A stretch of 64,000 nucleotides of DNA from assembly GCF_017654505.1 (NCBI RefSeq), contig NC_054558.1, positions 11,054,298 through 11,118,297 of the forward strand, given 5' to 3'. Each line of letters begins with the position of its first letter. Position 1 is the stretch's first letter. The position numbers and the translations under genes were made by a program. Of this stretch, positions 52,201-60,060 are shown one piece after another. The notes beneath the pieces were generated by a model. That model saw only the letters and a program-made list of their open reading frames with translations. It was not told the origin of the DNA and ran no database searches. The stretch comes from Polyodon spathula. Its lineage: Eukaryota > Chordata > Actinopteri > Acipenseriformes > Polyodontidae.

Positions 52201-54699
52201 ATCAGAGAGAGGACACGCCTCTGATCTCAAACCCCAGTGCAGAAGAGCAGACATTTTGAAAAGACCTTTGAGAGACAATTTCGATTTAGAAGTGCAAAAA
52301 GGCGTCAGGATGTTAACAATGAAAAGAAGAATTCCAGGTAAGTTATTTAAACAGCTGTAGCAACATGCTAGATTTATCTGAACCCTGCTACTTACTCTTT
52401 AATGCAAGTCAATTTCATGGAAATAATTATCCTGAAACTGGCAAAGATTTTTTTACTTAACATACCCAATTAGTCCAAACCAAACCCCAACGCTTCTTAT
52501 TATTCATCAACTGAAAGCAAATGAACTACTTACAAGTACTGTAAGTGAGGAAGTTTAAAGATCTTCAGTGGGAGAAAAGTGATTCTGTTTCTGTTCAGTT
52601 TCAGGACCACCAAGGAGCTAGAGATATTATCAAAGCATCCGGGTTCCAAAGTGGTAATTCTGTTGTTACTTAAATTTCTAAAAGACAAAATCAAGAAAAA
52701 AAACATGACATGTTTATTAAAATAATAGGGAGAGGGAGGGTGTATTAATTTGTGAACAAAAAAAGCATCCCCGGGCTTAAAATGTTGAATACAGCCATAT
52801 CACTGACATGGCTTAAAGAATGCAGCCGTATCACTGACAAGGCTTAAATACAGCCGTATCACTGACACGGCTTAAAGAACACAGCCGTATGACTGACACG
52901 GCTTAAAGAACACAGCCGTATGACTGACACGGCTTAAAGAACACAGCCGTATGACTGACACGGCTTAAAGAACACAGCCGTATGGCTGACACGGCTTAAA
53001 GAACACAGCCGTATCACCGACAAGGCTTAAATGCAGCCGTATCACCAACAAGGCTTAAATACAGCCGTATCACCAACACGGCTTAAAGAATACAGCCGTA
53101 TCACCGACAAGACATAAATACAGCCGTATCACCGACAAGGCATAAATACAGCCATATCACCGACAAGGCATAAATACAGCCGTATCACCGACAAGGCATA
53201 AATACAGCCGTATCACCGACAAGGCATAAATACAGCCGTATCACCGACAAGGCTTAAATACAGCCGTATCACCGACAAGGCTTAAATACAGCCGTATCAC
53301 CGACAAGGCTTAAATACAGCCGTATCACCGACAAGGCTTAAATACAGCCGTATCACCGACATGGCTTAAAGAACAGAGCCGTACCACCGACATGGCTTAA
53401 AGAACAGAGCCGTACCACCGACATGGCTTAAAGAACAGAGCCGTACCACCGACATGGCTTAAAGAACAGAGCCGTACCACTGACATGGCTTAAAGAACAG
53501 AGCCGTACCACTGACATGGCTTAAAGAACACAGTCGTATCAACGACAAGTCTTAAATACAGCCATATCACTGACAAGGCTTAAAGAATACAGCTATATAC
53601 CAAACAATAACATTATACAGCAGAAACTTACACAAATGTAAATAAGTCACACAATCTCAATATGGCAGCCATACGAAGTCAATTTTTATATTTGGTGTTT
53701 ATCAAACCCAGCAAATATGAAATCATTACCCAAATTGTTTGATATTAAATACAAAAATAATTGGCACGAAAGGGTTCCTTTTTCTTGTACAATACCCACG
53801 ATCGCACTGGACCGCAGCAAATACTTTGTTATCCAGCTGAGTGGGTACAGAATGTAACCTGGTTCAGAACGTGGCTGTGTCCAATTTCAATCACTCTGCA
53901 CATCACATGAAAAACATCACTGGGTTAGAGCTTGTGATAAATATCTTTCACTTTTAAAAAAAACTTACAAATATTTGAGCTGCATTGGTGGAAATGAGGC
54001 TGCTTGTACTTGTGAAATCAGGTTTGAGCTGAGGTCCAAAGAATCCATAGAAACATATGGCTGAAGGTGATCTGTGACGATCTCTGCAATTCTGTTATGA
54101 ACTCTGCAAATTCAAAACAGTACAAACTGCTACTAATGATGCCTGCGTTTATATCAGTACAGTATTCATGTAATCAATTCATGACACATTTACACTAAAC
54201 CTACTTATTTAATAAGGAAAGACTCCTTTCCCATTTACACACACACACACACAACTTAAAAAAAAAAAAAAAAAACACTGTTTCTTACAAGAGGCTAAAG
54301 GTTAATGTATTATTTCTGATTGTTCAGACACTTTTATAACATGCTGTCTTTGTAATATACTTACAGTGACAAAACTGTTATGTTCCAAGTTAATTGTCCA
54401 AAGAAGGGGAGTGCTGTCAACTCATTGTAGTTCAAGCTCCTGGAAATGTAATTGTTTAAAACTGTGATTTAGCTGTACAGAGAATGTAATTAGACAACAC
54501 AAACTCGCACAGATGCATACACAAAAACACACAGCACGCCTGCATGATCAGCAATAGAAAAATACTAAGATTGAGTGGGACTTGGGTGAAGCCCGTTTAT
54601 TCAATCAAACACTGAACATACACTTCGAGAGAAGCGGGTAATCCTGCACAACCCAGCAGAGCAAAGGAATCTGTGCTGCACAGTAAAAGGGAATGAATG

Positions 54700-54761
<62 letters not shown>

Positions 54762-55284
54762 CAGTCAGATAGAGAGTTTTGCTTTTATAGTCTGCAGAAT
54801 GTACATACAAACCACATTGCCAGCCACTCATCAAAACCAAAGTCTGCAAAATAGATCATAGCAATCTGGAACCAACGTGCACGTCTCCGCTACGCCTTGT
54901 CAAATGTTTATTCACTCTTCAATAGGTGATTATCTGCTAAACGGGTCTGCAATCAGAACTCAACTCGACTTCTGCTTTCACCTACACAAAACTATGCAAG
55001 TTTTGGTGCAACCACACAAACAAGTTCTAAAATGTACGTCCAACCTAGCTGCACCATTGTGAAGATTACGGATGTCTTTTTTCATGTACTCACAAGTATG
55101 TTATCCAGTCTGGTAGGGCAGAGGGCGCCTCTGTCAGTTTTCCCCTACTACAATCCAGCATCATTATGCCATTCTCCCTGCCGCTAAAGGAGCAGGGATG
55201 CGGGCAGGAGGAGGCGAGCCCCGGAGCAGAAAGGACCGACGCAAATACTAGGATCACTGGAGGAGCGAGCCACCAAGCCGCCAT
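31349..55284 (-). CDS. lrig2: lrig2: LRR and Ig-like domain membrane protein (17 coding exons joined)
   Basis: Exon joins in order: 55284-55094, 54439-54365, 54103-53969, 52677-52534, 51788-51645, 50016-49873, 45352-45209, 42905-42825, 42506-42435, 41668-41600, 41088-40925, 39629-39309, 38231-37950, 33949-33500, 33265-33113, 32349-32119, 31596-31349. All have AG/GT borders. They sum to 3,048 bases, exactly 1,015 codons plus stop. Layout: signal peptide, LRRNT (CPHPC), LRR array, LRRCT, three Ig domains, a membrane span at about residues 766-791 ([28 protein letters not shown] region), and a cytoplasmic tail with [15 protein letters not shown]2 modulates growth-factor and guidance receptors and their shedding at the cell surface. 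Identity is LRIG2 because [14 protein letters not shown], and [12 protein letters not shown] match it. It is about 50 residues shorter than the usual 1,065. About 24 of these are one missing LRR exon. Confidence 0.95.
32119..32349 (-). CDS. lrig2: lrig2 exon 16 (cytoplasmic)
   Basis: Acceptor TAATAG/GT and donor ACTG/GTGAAT. It contains [22 protein letters not shown], a strongly conserved LRIG2 tail segment with Cys and Tyr residues (residues 857-934). Reading past the donor hits a stop, so splicing to exon 17 restores the family C-terminus. Confidence 0.92.
33113..33265 (-). CDS. lrig2: lrig2 exon 15 (cytoplasmic)
   Basis: Acceptor TTTTAG and donor GATG/GTAAG. It encodes [20 protein letters not shown] and [21 protein letters not shown], the conserved juxtamembrane tail of LRIG2 (residues 806-857). 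Confidence 0.94.
33500..33949 (-). CDS. lrig2: lrig2 exon 14 (Ig3 and transmembrane helix)
   Basis: Acceptor TTCCAG and donor ACAG/GTAAT. The third Ig domain (Cys in VLQCIAGG and KYTCIMSN) is followed by a short acidic stalk, a membrane helix of about 26 residues and the basic stop-transfer [11 protein letters not shown] (residues 656-806). Confidence 0.95.
34268..34331. repeat. (CA)n microsatellite
   Basis: About 29 CA units then a short AT run, in lrig2 intron 13. Confidence 0.97.
35035..35450 (+). pseudogene. hAT-like transposase relic
   Basis: In the plus strand, [17 protein letters not shown] is followed by [14 protein letters not shown], a stop, then [20 protein letters not shown] and [22 protein letters not shown]. 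The TDESTD motif resembles the first catalytic Asp region of hAT-type or related domesticated transposases. It is interrupted and truncated. The class is tentative. Confidence 0.5.
35460..36560. other. Intron 13 stretch, nothing recognised
   Basis: Local near-repeats (CACAGTCCGTACCATGCAAGG / ACAGTCCAGGCAATCCAAGG near 35640-35700) and many short open frames. No gene is supported. Confidence 0.4.
36565..36697 (+). mobile_element. Short CR1 3' fragment
   Basis: It matches the last 85 bases of ORF2 plus the 3'UTR (GAAGCTGACACCCTGGGATCC through GGGCCGAATGGCC). An in-frame stop (AAGTAG) and a reduced tail show decay. Confidence 0.9.
36700..37940. other. Intron 13 stretch, one unrecognised ORF
   Basis: A plus-strand open frame at 36950-37240 (96 codons) has no domain I recognise. 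The remaining sequence is AT-rich. Confidence 0.35.
37950..38231 (-). CDS. lrig2: lrig2 exon 13 (Ig2)
   Basis: Acceptor GACATAG and donor TTTTAG/GTAAG. Second Ig domain with Cys in [10 protein letters not shown] and VYSCTAQN, and the invariant [12 protein letters not shown] stretch (residues 562-656). Confidence 0.95.
38400..39300. other. Intron 12 sequence, nothing recognised
   Basis: A short near-duplication occurs at about 38480-38600 (TTTAATACGTACAG and GTTTTCCTGTTCCACAGG each twice). No gene or element was identified. Confidence 0.4.
39309..39629 (-). CDS. lrig2: lrig2 exon 12 (Ig1)
   Basis: Acceptor CCTCTAG and donor AACG/GTGAGT. First Ig domain with Cys in [13 protein letters not shown] and [14 protein letters not shown] (residues 455-562). 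A GT-rich minisatellite begins about 10 bases upstream of its acceptor. Confidence 0.95.
39640..40085. repeat. 40-45-bp CA-rich minisatellite beside lrig2 exon 12
   Basis: About ten units of ACACACACATTTCAATTGCAA, then ACCCGTGTGTATAGA, with variable CA length. It lies in intron 11, immediately upstream (minus strand) of the exon 12 acceptor. Confidence 0.95.
40227..40252. repeat. (AT)n tract
   Basis: A short AT run in intron 11. Confidence 0.95.
40925..41088 (-). CDS. lrig2: lrig2 exon 11 (LRR C-terminal cap)
   Basis: Acceptor TTTTTCAG and donor TGCG/GTGAGT. The cap has the Cys pattern [22 protein letters not shown] (residues 400-455). Confidence 0.95.
41600..41668 (-). CDS. lrig2: lrig2 exon 10 (LRR)
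   Basis: Acceptor TCAACAG and donor CT/GTAAGT. It encodes one LRR ([17 protein letters not shown]; residues 377-400). Confidence 0.94.
41872..42330 (+). mobile_element. tRNA-derived SINE, copy 2
   Basis: The head has box A-like TGGCGCATCCGGTAAAGGC and box B GTTTGAGTCCAGG. The body is shared with 29905-30290 (GACCCCTGTAGACTGGC, CACACGCTTCGGAGGACAG). It is longer than copy 1 and ends in an AT-rich tail. It lies in lrig2 intron 9, opposite to the gene. Confidence 0.88.
42435..42506 (-). CDS. lrig2: lrig2 exon 9 (LRR)
   Basis: Acceptor TTTATAG and donor CT/GTGAGT. A 72-base exon encoding one LRR ([20 protein letters not shown]; residues 353-377). Confidence 0.94.
42825..42905 (-). CDS. lrig2: lrig2 exon 8 (LRR)
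   Basis: Acceptor TTGTAG and donor CT/GTATGT. It encodes the slightly longer LRR with [12 protein letters not shown], diagnostic of LRIG proteins (residues 326-353). Confidence 0.94.
43085..43225 (+). mobile_element. Old, diverged CR1-like 3' fragment
   Basis: It resembles the CR1 3' end (TGGAATGGGTTACC, ACGCTGGGATCATTTAAGAA, GAGATCAATCAGCTA) with many differences, and ends in a TTGTTCTTA tail. It is probably a related, older subfamily. Confidence 0.7.
43226..43996. other. Intron 7 stretch, nothing recognised
   Basis: AT-rich intron sequence with short open frames only. Confidence 0.4.
43997..44858. mobile_element. Tigger/pogo-like non-autonomous DNA transposon
   Basis: Inverted ends: left CAGCTGACTCCCGTTAATCCG, right CGGATTAACGGGAGTCTACTG. 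The left flank is TA. The right flank is TG rather than TA, probably mutated. The ends and their length fit pogo/Tigger-type elements. The interior has no transposase frame. Confidence 0.65.
45209..45352 (-). CDS. lrig2: lrig2 exon 7 (two LRRs)
   Basis: Acceptor TTGGCAG and donor CT/GTAAGT. Two LRRs ([17 protein letters not shown] and [15 protein letters not shown]; residues 278-326). A 60-base tandem duplication lies just downstream in the intron at about 45060-45180. Confidence 0.94.
46250..47750 (+). mobile_element. Decayed L2-clade LINE relic
   Basis: Broken frames recall an L2-type ORF2: LGDFNIHVN (endonuclease, about 46272-46300), [19 protein letters not shown] (about 47125-47190), [13 protein letters not shown] (about 47245-47285), [12 protein letters not shown] (about 47470-47510), and [10 protein letters not shown] (about 47580-47610). 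These are the reverse-transcriptase motifs in the right order, with stops and frameshifts between them. It lies in lrig2 intron 6, opposite to the gene. It is much older than the CR1 copies. Confidence 0.8.
47960..49560. other. Intron 6 stretch with transposon-end-like motif and poly-C
   Basis: CAGTGGTGTAGCTAGGGGG near 47968 looks like a DNA-transposon end, but no partner end was found. A poly-C/CCCCA run lies at 49292-49333. No gene was recognised. Confidence 0.4.
49565..49678 (+). mobile_element. 3' tail of an L2/Maui-like retroposon
   Basis: The sequence GCACGCTGAGGTGCCTTTATTAATGTGAAGTGCGCTATACAAATACTGATTGACTGATTGA is laid out like the common fish L2-type 3' end, with a GATTGA repeat tail. 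Confidence 0.6.
49873..50016 (-). CDS. lrig2: lrig2 exon 6 (two LRRs)
   Basis: Acceptor TTTTAG and donor TT/GTAAGT. It encodes [20 protein letters not shown] and [17 protein letters not shown], close to other LRIG2 proteins (residues 230-278). Confidence 0.95.
50220..51342. other. lrig2 intron 5 stretch, nothing recognised
   Basis: Short open frames on both strands (for example 50870-51166 plus) without domains. No repeat family was identified. Confidence 0.4.
51343..51663 (-). repeat. lrig2: Minisatellite made from the lrig2 exon 5 / intron 5 boundary
   Basis: On the minus strand the unit is ATATGGAGGAGCTGTAAGTCTCTTAATG (about 25-28 bases, roughly 12 copies). The first copy is the real exon 5 end and its donor (GAGCT/GTAAGT). 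The following copies repeat the last exon bases and the donor. Some copies have GCAAG or GTAACT in place of GTAAG. Confidence 0.93.
51645..51788 (-). CDS. lrig2: lrig2 exon 5 (two LRRs), donor amplified
   Basis: Acceptor CTTTTAG and donor GAGCT/GTAAGT. It encodes [20 protein letters not shown] and [19 protein letters not shown], ending MEEL (residues 182-230). The last 15 bases plus the donor and the first intron bases are repeated in tandem for about 300 bases downstream. Confidence 0.94.
51890..52416. repeat. Long foldback (inverted-repeat) element in lrig2 intron 4
   Basis: The left arm (about 51890-52111) and the right arm (about 52197-52416) are diverged reverse complements over roughly 220 bases. 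For example, CACTGGGGTTTGAAATCAGA pairs with TCTGATCTCAAACCCCAGTG, and GTAGCGGGGTTC pairs with GAACCCTGCTAC. The spacer is about 85 bases. It is probably a foldback-type MITE. No target duplication was identified. Confidence 0.85.
52534..52677 (-). CDS. lrig2: lrig2 exon 4 (two LRRs)
   Basis: Acceptor CTTTTAG and donor CTT/GTAAGT. It encodes [18 protein letters not shown] and [19 protein letters not shown] (residues 134-182). Confidence 0.95.
52790..53600. repeat. 26-30-bp minisatellite, about 30 units
   Basis: Units of ATACAGCCGTATCACCGAC, then AAGGCTTAA, with sub-types (CACGGCTTAAAGAACACAG; ATGGCTTAAAGAACAGAG) arranged in homogeneous blocks. It lies in lrig2 intron 3. Confidence 0.96.
53969..54103 (-). 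CDS. lrig2: lrig2 exon 3 (LRRs)
   Basis: Acceptor TTTGCAG and donor TTT/GTAAGT. It encodes [16 protein letters not shown] and [17 protein letters not shown] (residues 89-134). Confidence 0.94.
54365..54439 (-). CDS. lrig2: lrig2 exon 2 (LRR)
   Basis: Acceptor TTTCCAG and donor CT/GTAAGT. 75 bases encoding [20 protein letters not shown] (residues 64-89). This corresponds to the third coding exon of other LRIG2 genes. The exon expected before it was not found. Confidence 0.93.
54698..54765. repeat. (GATA)n microsatellite
   Basis: About 16 GATA units in lrig2 intron 1, in the interval where the first LRR exon is missing. Confidence 0.97.
55094..55284 (-). CDS. lrig2: lrig2 exon 1 (signal peptide and LRR N-terminal cap)
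   Basis: ATG at 55284 in a strong context (CCAAAATGGCGG). An in-frame ATG at 55299 would add five residues. It encodes a signal peptide ([20 protein letters not shown], cleavage near GLAS), then the LRRNT Cys pattern SCPHPCSF and LDCSRGKL. The donor ACTT/GTGAGT is canonical. Confidence 0.93.
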
Positions 55285-55299
55285 TTTGGATCTCAACAT

Positions 55300-55970
55300 T
55301 AACAAGAGGTTCCTTATATATCTTTAACGATAATAGTACAAAAATAACTTTGCACTAGCAATAAACTCGCGATCTTCAGATCCGAACCTCTAAACGCGCA
55401 CCAGTTTCTCTTACAGCAAGGGCCATCGATTTCCCTTTCCGTTTTGTTTAAGTTAATACAAGCTGGTCTCTCAAGCTCTGAAATAATCTATCCAAAAAAC
55501 ACGTTTTCCATATTATCCATTATCAAAATATCGTTTTCATAAAAGATGTATCTGCATAATAATACCATTGCACACGTTCACTTATTACGTATTTCCGAGT
55601 TTCTTTTAAGGTAACAAAGCGCCTCGCTTCAGGACTGGCACTGCGCCGCTTGGGAATGTTTATTGTTAAGTTACTGGTCAGTCGTCTAGTCAGTTAAAGC
55701 ATGCTCTGTTTTCTCATTGCACAATGCTCCAAAGACTGTGTATAATGGATTCTGATTGAGCAAGGATAACGTCAATCAACAAGACCCCCCCGTCATGCAT
55801 TCCTTTCGGGAGATGTCATATTATAGAAGGCTTCTGTATCTATGGTCGTGTTGTTCTACCCCAGAGCTGGCTGCTCTCTGACGTCACACGCAGCGTCTAG
55901 AGAAATGCCATCCCAGAGCTTGCTGCGCGGGGCTGCTCTCTTTTTGACGTCACGCTGCTACAAGTAACGC
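55300..55970 (-). promoter_or_regulatory. lrig2: lrig2 promoter region with CRE palindromes
   Basis: Upstream of the lrig2 start codon. Two full CRE palindromes TGACGTCA lie at 55879-55886 and 55945-55952 in two similar copies of a 60-70 base segment (CCAGAGCT..GCTGCTCTCT..TGACGTCAC). CREs of this type bind CREB/ATF factors near promoters. The transcription start was not identified. Confidence 0.5.
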
Positions 55971-56199
55971 CTTCTCCAAACCATGAGGACTACATTCATT
56001 TGCAGTCCATTATAACTTAATTTTATTTTTTTAAACGTTCTGTAGTTGGTTTCTGGATTATCAGACTACATAGAGTCAGATTGATGTAATTGCTGAACAT
56101 TAACTTTATTGTAACAGTATACGTTACTTATCGTGGATTAGTACATTATGTTTCATTTACTATTAATTATTATTTTATACTGATGAATTCATTTATGTG

Positions 56200-56374
56200 G
56201 GTAACACTTTAAAATAAGTGTCTGTAATTCGTGATGCATTACGTATGAACTCATTTATCGGAATGATAAAATAGGAATTCATGATGAATACACTTCTAAT
56301 TCTAATGATGTAATTCCGTGTCTTCAATTCATCGTGAATTACTTATGAACAGAACCTTATTTTAAAGTGTTACC
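56200..56374. mobile_element. Small MITE with GGTAACACTTTAAAATAAG ends
   Basis: A 175-bp element with inverted ends: GGTAACACTTTAAAATAAG on the left and CTTATTTTAAAGTGTTACC on the right. The interior is also partly palindromic (TAATTCGTGATGCATTACGTATGAAC against TTCATCGTGAATTACTTATGAAC). GGTAACACTTT ends are common among fish MITEs. The superfamily is not assigned. Confidence 0.8.
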
Positions 56375-56587
56375 ATGTATTTCATACAGCGTTGCAAAGG
56401 CTGTTGAACCTTCTTTGCATACAGACAGCATGGCTTTCGCCTTCACTAACAAGGGGCAGCAGTAGTTTCAGTAGCTTTTTGAATTACGATTGGCATGATC
56501 TCTGCATCTTCTAGCCTCCCGCAGCAACTTTTCAGAGCTGTGCTGGGCTGTGCAGGATTTGCACAGATTTCAGTGGGTGGAGCTTAG

Positions 56588-56595
56588 TGACGTCA
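56588..56595. promoter_or_regulatory. Third TGACGTCA palindrome
   Basis: An exact CRE palindrome in AGTGACGTCACGC, 1.3 kb upstream of lrig2. Its role is unknown. Confidence 0.4.
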
Positions 56596-56599
56596 CGCA

Positions 56600-57159
56600 A
56601 CAGCCCTCCAAGAACGTGCATCTGTGCAGAACTGCGGAAATCTGCGCTATAAGAGCAAGACCTGTGTGTCATAGACTGGGTGAGTGCGAGAGAGAGAGAG
56701 AAACAAAGGCAAAGCTACCAACCGGCCCGATTTACCAGGGACAGTCCCTTTTAGGGAGAACGTCCTAGTGTCCCCACAGGTTTAGTAAAATGTTACTTTT
56801 GTCCTGCTTTTGGGTAGTTGTCCCATCTATGTCCCATTTTTCATGAATGTCTGTGTTTGGCCATTGGCCATAGGCACCACCATGATCGACTGCGGTAAAT
56901 CTAAAGCAGAGAGCTAGAGAGACTGGGGCCCAGATTTATAAAAGGACTGTGCATGTTTTACGACCGGAAAACGGGCACTGAGGGTTCTGAATTCTTGGAT
57001 GGGATTTATAAACACACGCAATGGCATAAACACGCAATTAATACAGGATTTGCGGGGGCAGTGACTCTGTGCGCTTTGTCCCTTGATGCATATGTAATTC
57101 TGTATATGCATATGTAATTCTGTATATGCATATGCAATTCTGTGGCGTTTACGAATGTA
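56600..57159. other. Upstream stretch, nothing recognised
   Basis: A small triplication of GCATATG(T/C)AATTCTGTATAT lies at about 57088-57140. No gene was recognised. Confidence 0.4.
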
Positions 57160-57450
57160 GTGCAGTGCTGTTCCGGCTTTAGTGCTGGCCCTCGGCGACA
57201 ACTCCTGAACCATGTTAGCCATCTAGTGTAGTGTTACATACAAGACGATTACGCACACAGACAAACAAACTAAAAACACTCACGATACTGTTTCACAAAG
57301 TGTTACGGGGCCTCTCACAGTCCTTCTTGGTTCTTTCCATGTAAACCAATGTGAAGGAAGAGATTATGATTCTCTGTCCCCTTTATGCTGTCACACATAA
57401 CCCCTTGTTAAACGAGTGCAACCGCCTCTCCAATCTGCAGCTGCAACGTT
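57160..57450 (-). mobile_element. LTR-like repeat related to 28150-28690
   Basis: It shares ordered segments with that block (GTTAGCCATCTAG, ACAGACAAACAAACTAAAAACACTCACG). Boundaries are uncertain. Confidence 0.35.
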
Positions 57451-57719
57451 GTTTCCCTTCCGGGTCAATGCATTATTGCAACGGAATCTCAACCCCTTCC
57501 TGGCTGGCCGACTTCTCTTGAACCCTAGGAAAGAACTCTGTTCTTGTTGCTTAGCACCTTCGCAGGTTGGGAGGGAGATTTACAACCAAGAATCATTGTA
57601 TTTCTGTCACAGGCCCACACAGAACCCAACAGTTTGCCCACCTAGAGCCCAAGCCCAGCCTAACCACCTACTACCCACATGGGATCAGTTGGGTGTGCTG
57701 GCAGGGTCAGTACACTAAG

Positions 57720-58630
57720 AATTGTGAGCTATGAACATAATTTGTGTTCAGACAGGGGCAACATAATTGTGTGGTAAAATCAACAGACAACTCAATGATG
57801 TAATTTTTTAACACAGTTCAGTTATTTTAACACCTTGTAATGTTTGTTGATTTTACCAAAAAAACAGTTTTGTCCCTGTTAGAAAATGATTTGTTCGTTT
57901 TTTAAGTGTACATTTATATGACCTGCCATACAATTTCCATACCCTGATGTGGCTTTCAGTCCTTAAAGTTTGCCAACCCCTGACTTAACCTGACTCATAA
58001 TTGAACTAATAATTAGCATACTTGTTTTATGCTCTTAAACAGTTGCAGATTTGTAGGTAGCTAAAACAATATAAGTAACTTGAAATCTGCAACTTTTTAG
58101 GCGCTGAGAACAATTAAAAAGGTCTAATTAGGCAAATTATTAGTTCAATTAAGGGTCTAATTGAGCCCCAGCACCAGGGCTGGGAACCACTGCTTTAGTC
58201 TCTGATATAGACAAGTTGATGTGGATTATGTTTAAAATAAAATCCTGCTGGTGAATATTTAATGTTGGTGTTTATGTATAAAATTCACAGGATATAAATA
58301 TGGGTTATGAGCACGAGAGTTTAAAATGTATATTTGTATTTGTATACACATTTATTTCTTTATCTATCTTGATATGTAGTTATTTATTTTTCACTATCAG
58401 ATATAAACACTGCCATTTAATACTGTATAAAACAAACTCAACCGTTCTTGTTCAATTGCATATTAGTGAAGATTTTTGTACATAAAGGTTGTCATGCTTT
58501 CATATAATTTTAGTTTCAGAATACAAAATTTATTGCAACAACCCAGACAATTGCTTTATTGCAGGACTTGTTGTCTGTTCAGTTTGTCTTGTCTGTCTTT
58601 TATGTTACAGGTATTGTAAGGGGAACAGGT
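57720..58630. other. Non-coding stretch, nothing recognised
   Basis: AT-rich, with short open frames without domains. Confidence 0.4.
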
Positions 58631-58659
58631 CATGCCGTTACTCAGCATGGGAAGGGGGA

Positions 58660-59185
58660 GTGAGTGAGTGAGTGAATGAGTCTTGCTTTTTTGGGGAGTT
58701 GTGGAGCATGGATGTGACTGAGTGATGAGCCGAAAAGCTGAACTTGAATGAGAAACTGTGGGTGTGACTGAGCGAGCTTGTGAGCTGTGACTGGAGAGAA
58801 TATGCAGTGAAAGTGCACAAAAAACACAAAATAAAAGGGCACCAGGGCCAAAACAAAAGGGATTTAAACACAAATAGAAAGACACAAAAATCAAAATTTA
58901 CAAAAATAAAGGTTTCCAGGCTGGGCGATGCCTTCACTGGACGAGAATTCACAAAACCACCAACACCAACACCAACACCAACACCAACTTGCTTCCTCAG
59001 CTCCCTCCTCCTTCCTAATGGGAAGCTGAGGCCTCCTTTTATGTCAGGTGGCTGGGTGCTGATTGTTAACTACTCTAATTAACTAATCAACCCCAGCCAC
59101 CTGAACACAATAAACCCAGGCAGGTAGGGGAATTTAACCCCATACTGCCAATTTCTAAAGGGCAGAGCTCTGTTCTGCCACACAG
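58660..59185 (-). mobile_element. Possible LTR (minus), starts TGTGTGGCAGAAC
   Basis: On the minus strand a TGTG(T)GGCAG start is followed by a segment with AATAAACCCAGG-like and TTATTTT motifs. The same start type is seen at 62421. (CACCAA)n simple repeat lies at about 58958-58987. No internal retroelement gene was found. Low certainty. Confidence 0.35.
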
Positions 59186-59885
59186 CCCCTCTGACAGGAA
59201 TCTCTGTAGTTTCAAATAAAACAAACATTTTGAGAATTCAACTCCCTGAGTACTACATCCTAAACATGAAAACGTTACAATGTACTAAATGAATGGATAG
59301 AGCTTATTATGAGATTTCGCAAAATCAGGCTTGTGTTTTTCAGGCACAATCAAAGTGGTTCGAACTTGCATCAAAAACACTAGCCAAGTTAGTAGAAACA
59401 ATTGGGGCAACCTTGACTCTTTAAATGGCTGGGCACTTTTGATAACTTGCTGTTTTTTGACATTTCAAATGTGTTTTTGATTCAGATTATAAAACACATA
59501 TCCTACTCCACTTACCCTTGAGTTTTCACAATGCTGTGTGAATTATTAAACCCTGTTTTCAGAGAACCACTTGTTCAGTTGTGATCAAGCTTGCTAGGTC
59601 TTTTTTCTAAACTCCTAATCTGGCGCCAGTATATGAGACAATATGTGAGTAAACAGAGGATGCCTGTCTGTATGTCATAACTATACATAACTAGAGAACC
59701 ACCTTGCCAGTTCTGATGAAGCTTGAATAGGGCATTCCTTGATACACATTGTTAAGAGCTTCTTGAGCTGGGTGTATATGGACCTATCTTGTGTGTATGT
59801 ACAGGGTTTTAGAAATTAAGTTTACCACATGAGATATGGTGCGCTGATGTTGTAAACTTACCACTAATCACCCTGTATGTAAATT
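59186..59885. other. Non-coding stretch, nothing recognised
   Basis: No gene, RNA or repeat was identified. Confidence 0.4.
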
Positions 59886-59987
59886 GTATATTTATGTGTT
59901 TTGGGAATAGAGGGTTGGCAGGGAGTGGACTAAAATCCTCCCTGCCATAAATACATGTGTGAATCTGGCTGGAGCCTGAATTGAATC

Positions 59988-60060
59988 AATCTTTATTTTA
60001 TATAGCACCTTTCATAGTGGAACACCATCACTAAGAGCTTTACAAGATGCAGTGATGAAT
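59988..60060 (-). mobile_element. 3' tail of an L2-like retroposon
   Basis: On the minus strand the sequence reads TCTTGTAAAGCTCTTAGTGATGG, then GAAAGGTGCTATATAAAATAAAGATTGATTCAA, the usual form of an L2-type tail. It lies between CTGGCTGGAGCCTGAA and its partial inverse TTAGGCTCCAGCCAG, so it may have inserted inside another repeat. Confidence 0.5.

Noticed and set aside
54900..54975. Decayed first LRR exon of lrig2 (a frame reading LADNHL after a TTGCAG acceptor)
   Set aside because: In the required phase it has an immediate stop, and the LRR-like match is only six residues. It is probably chance.
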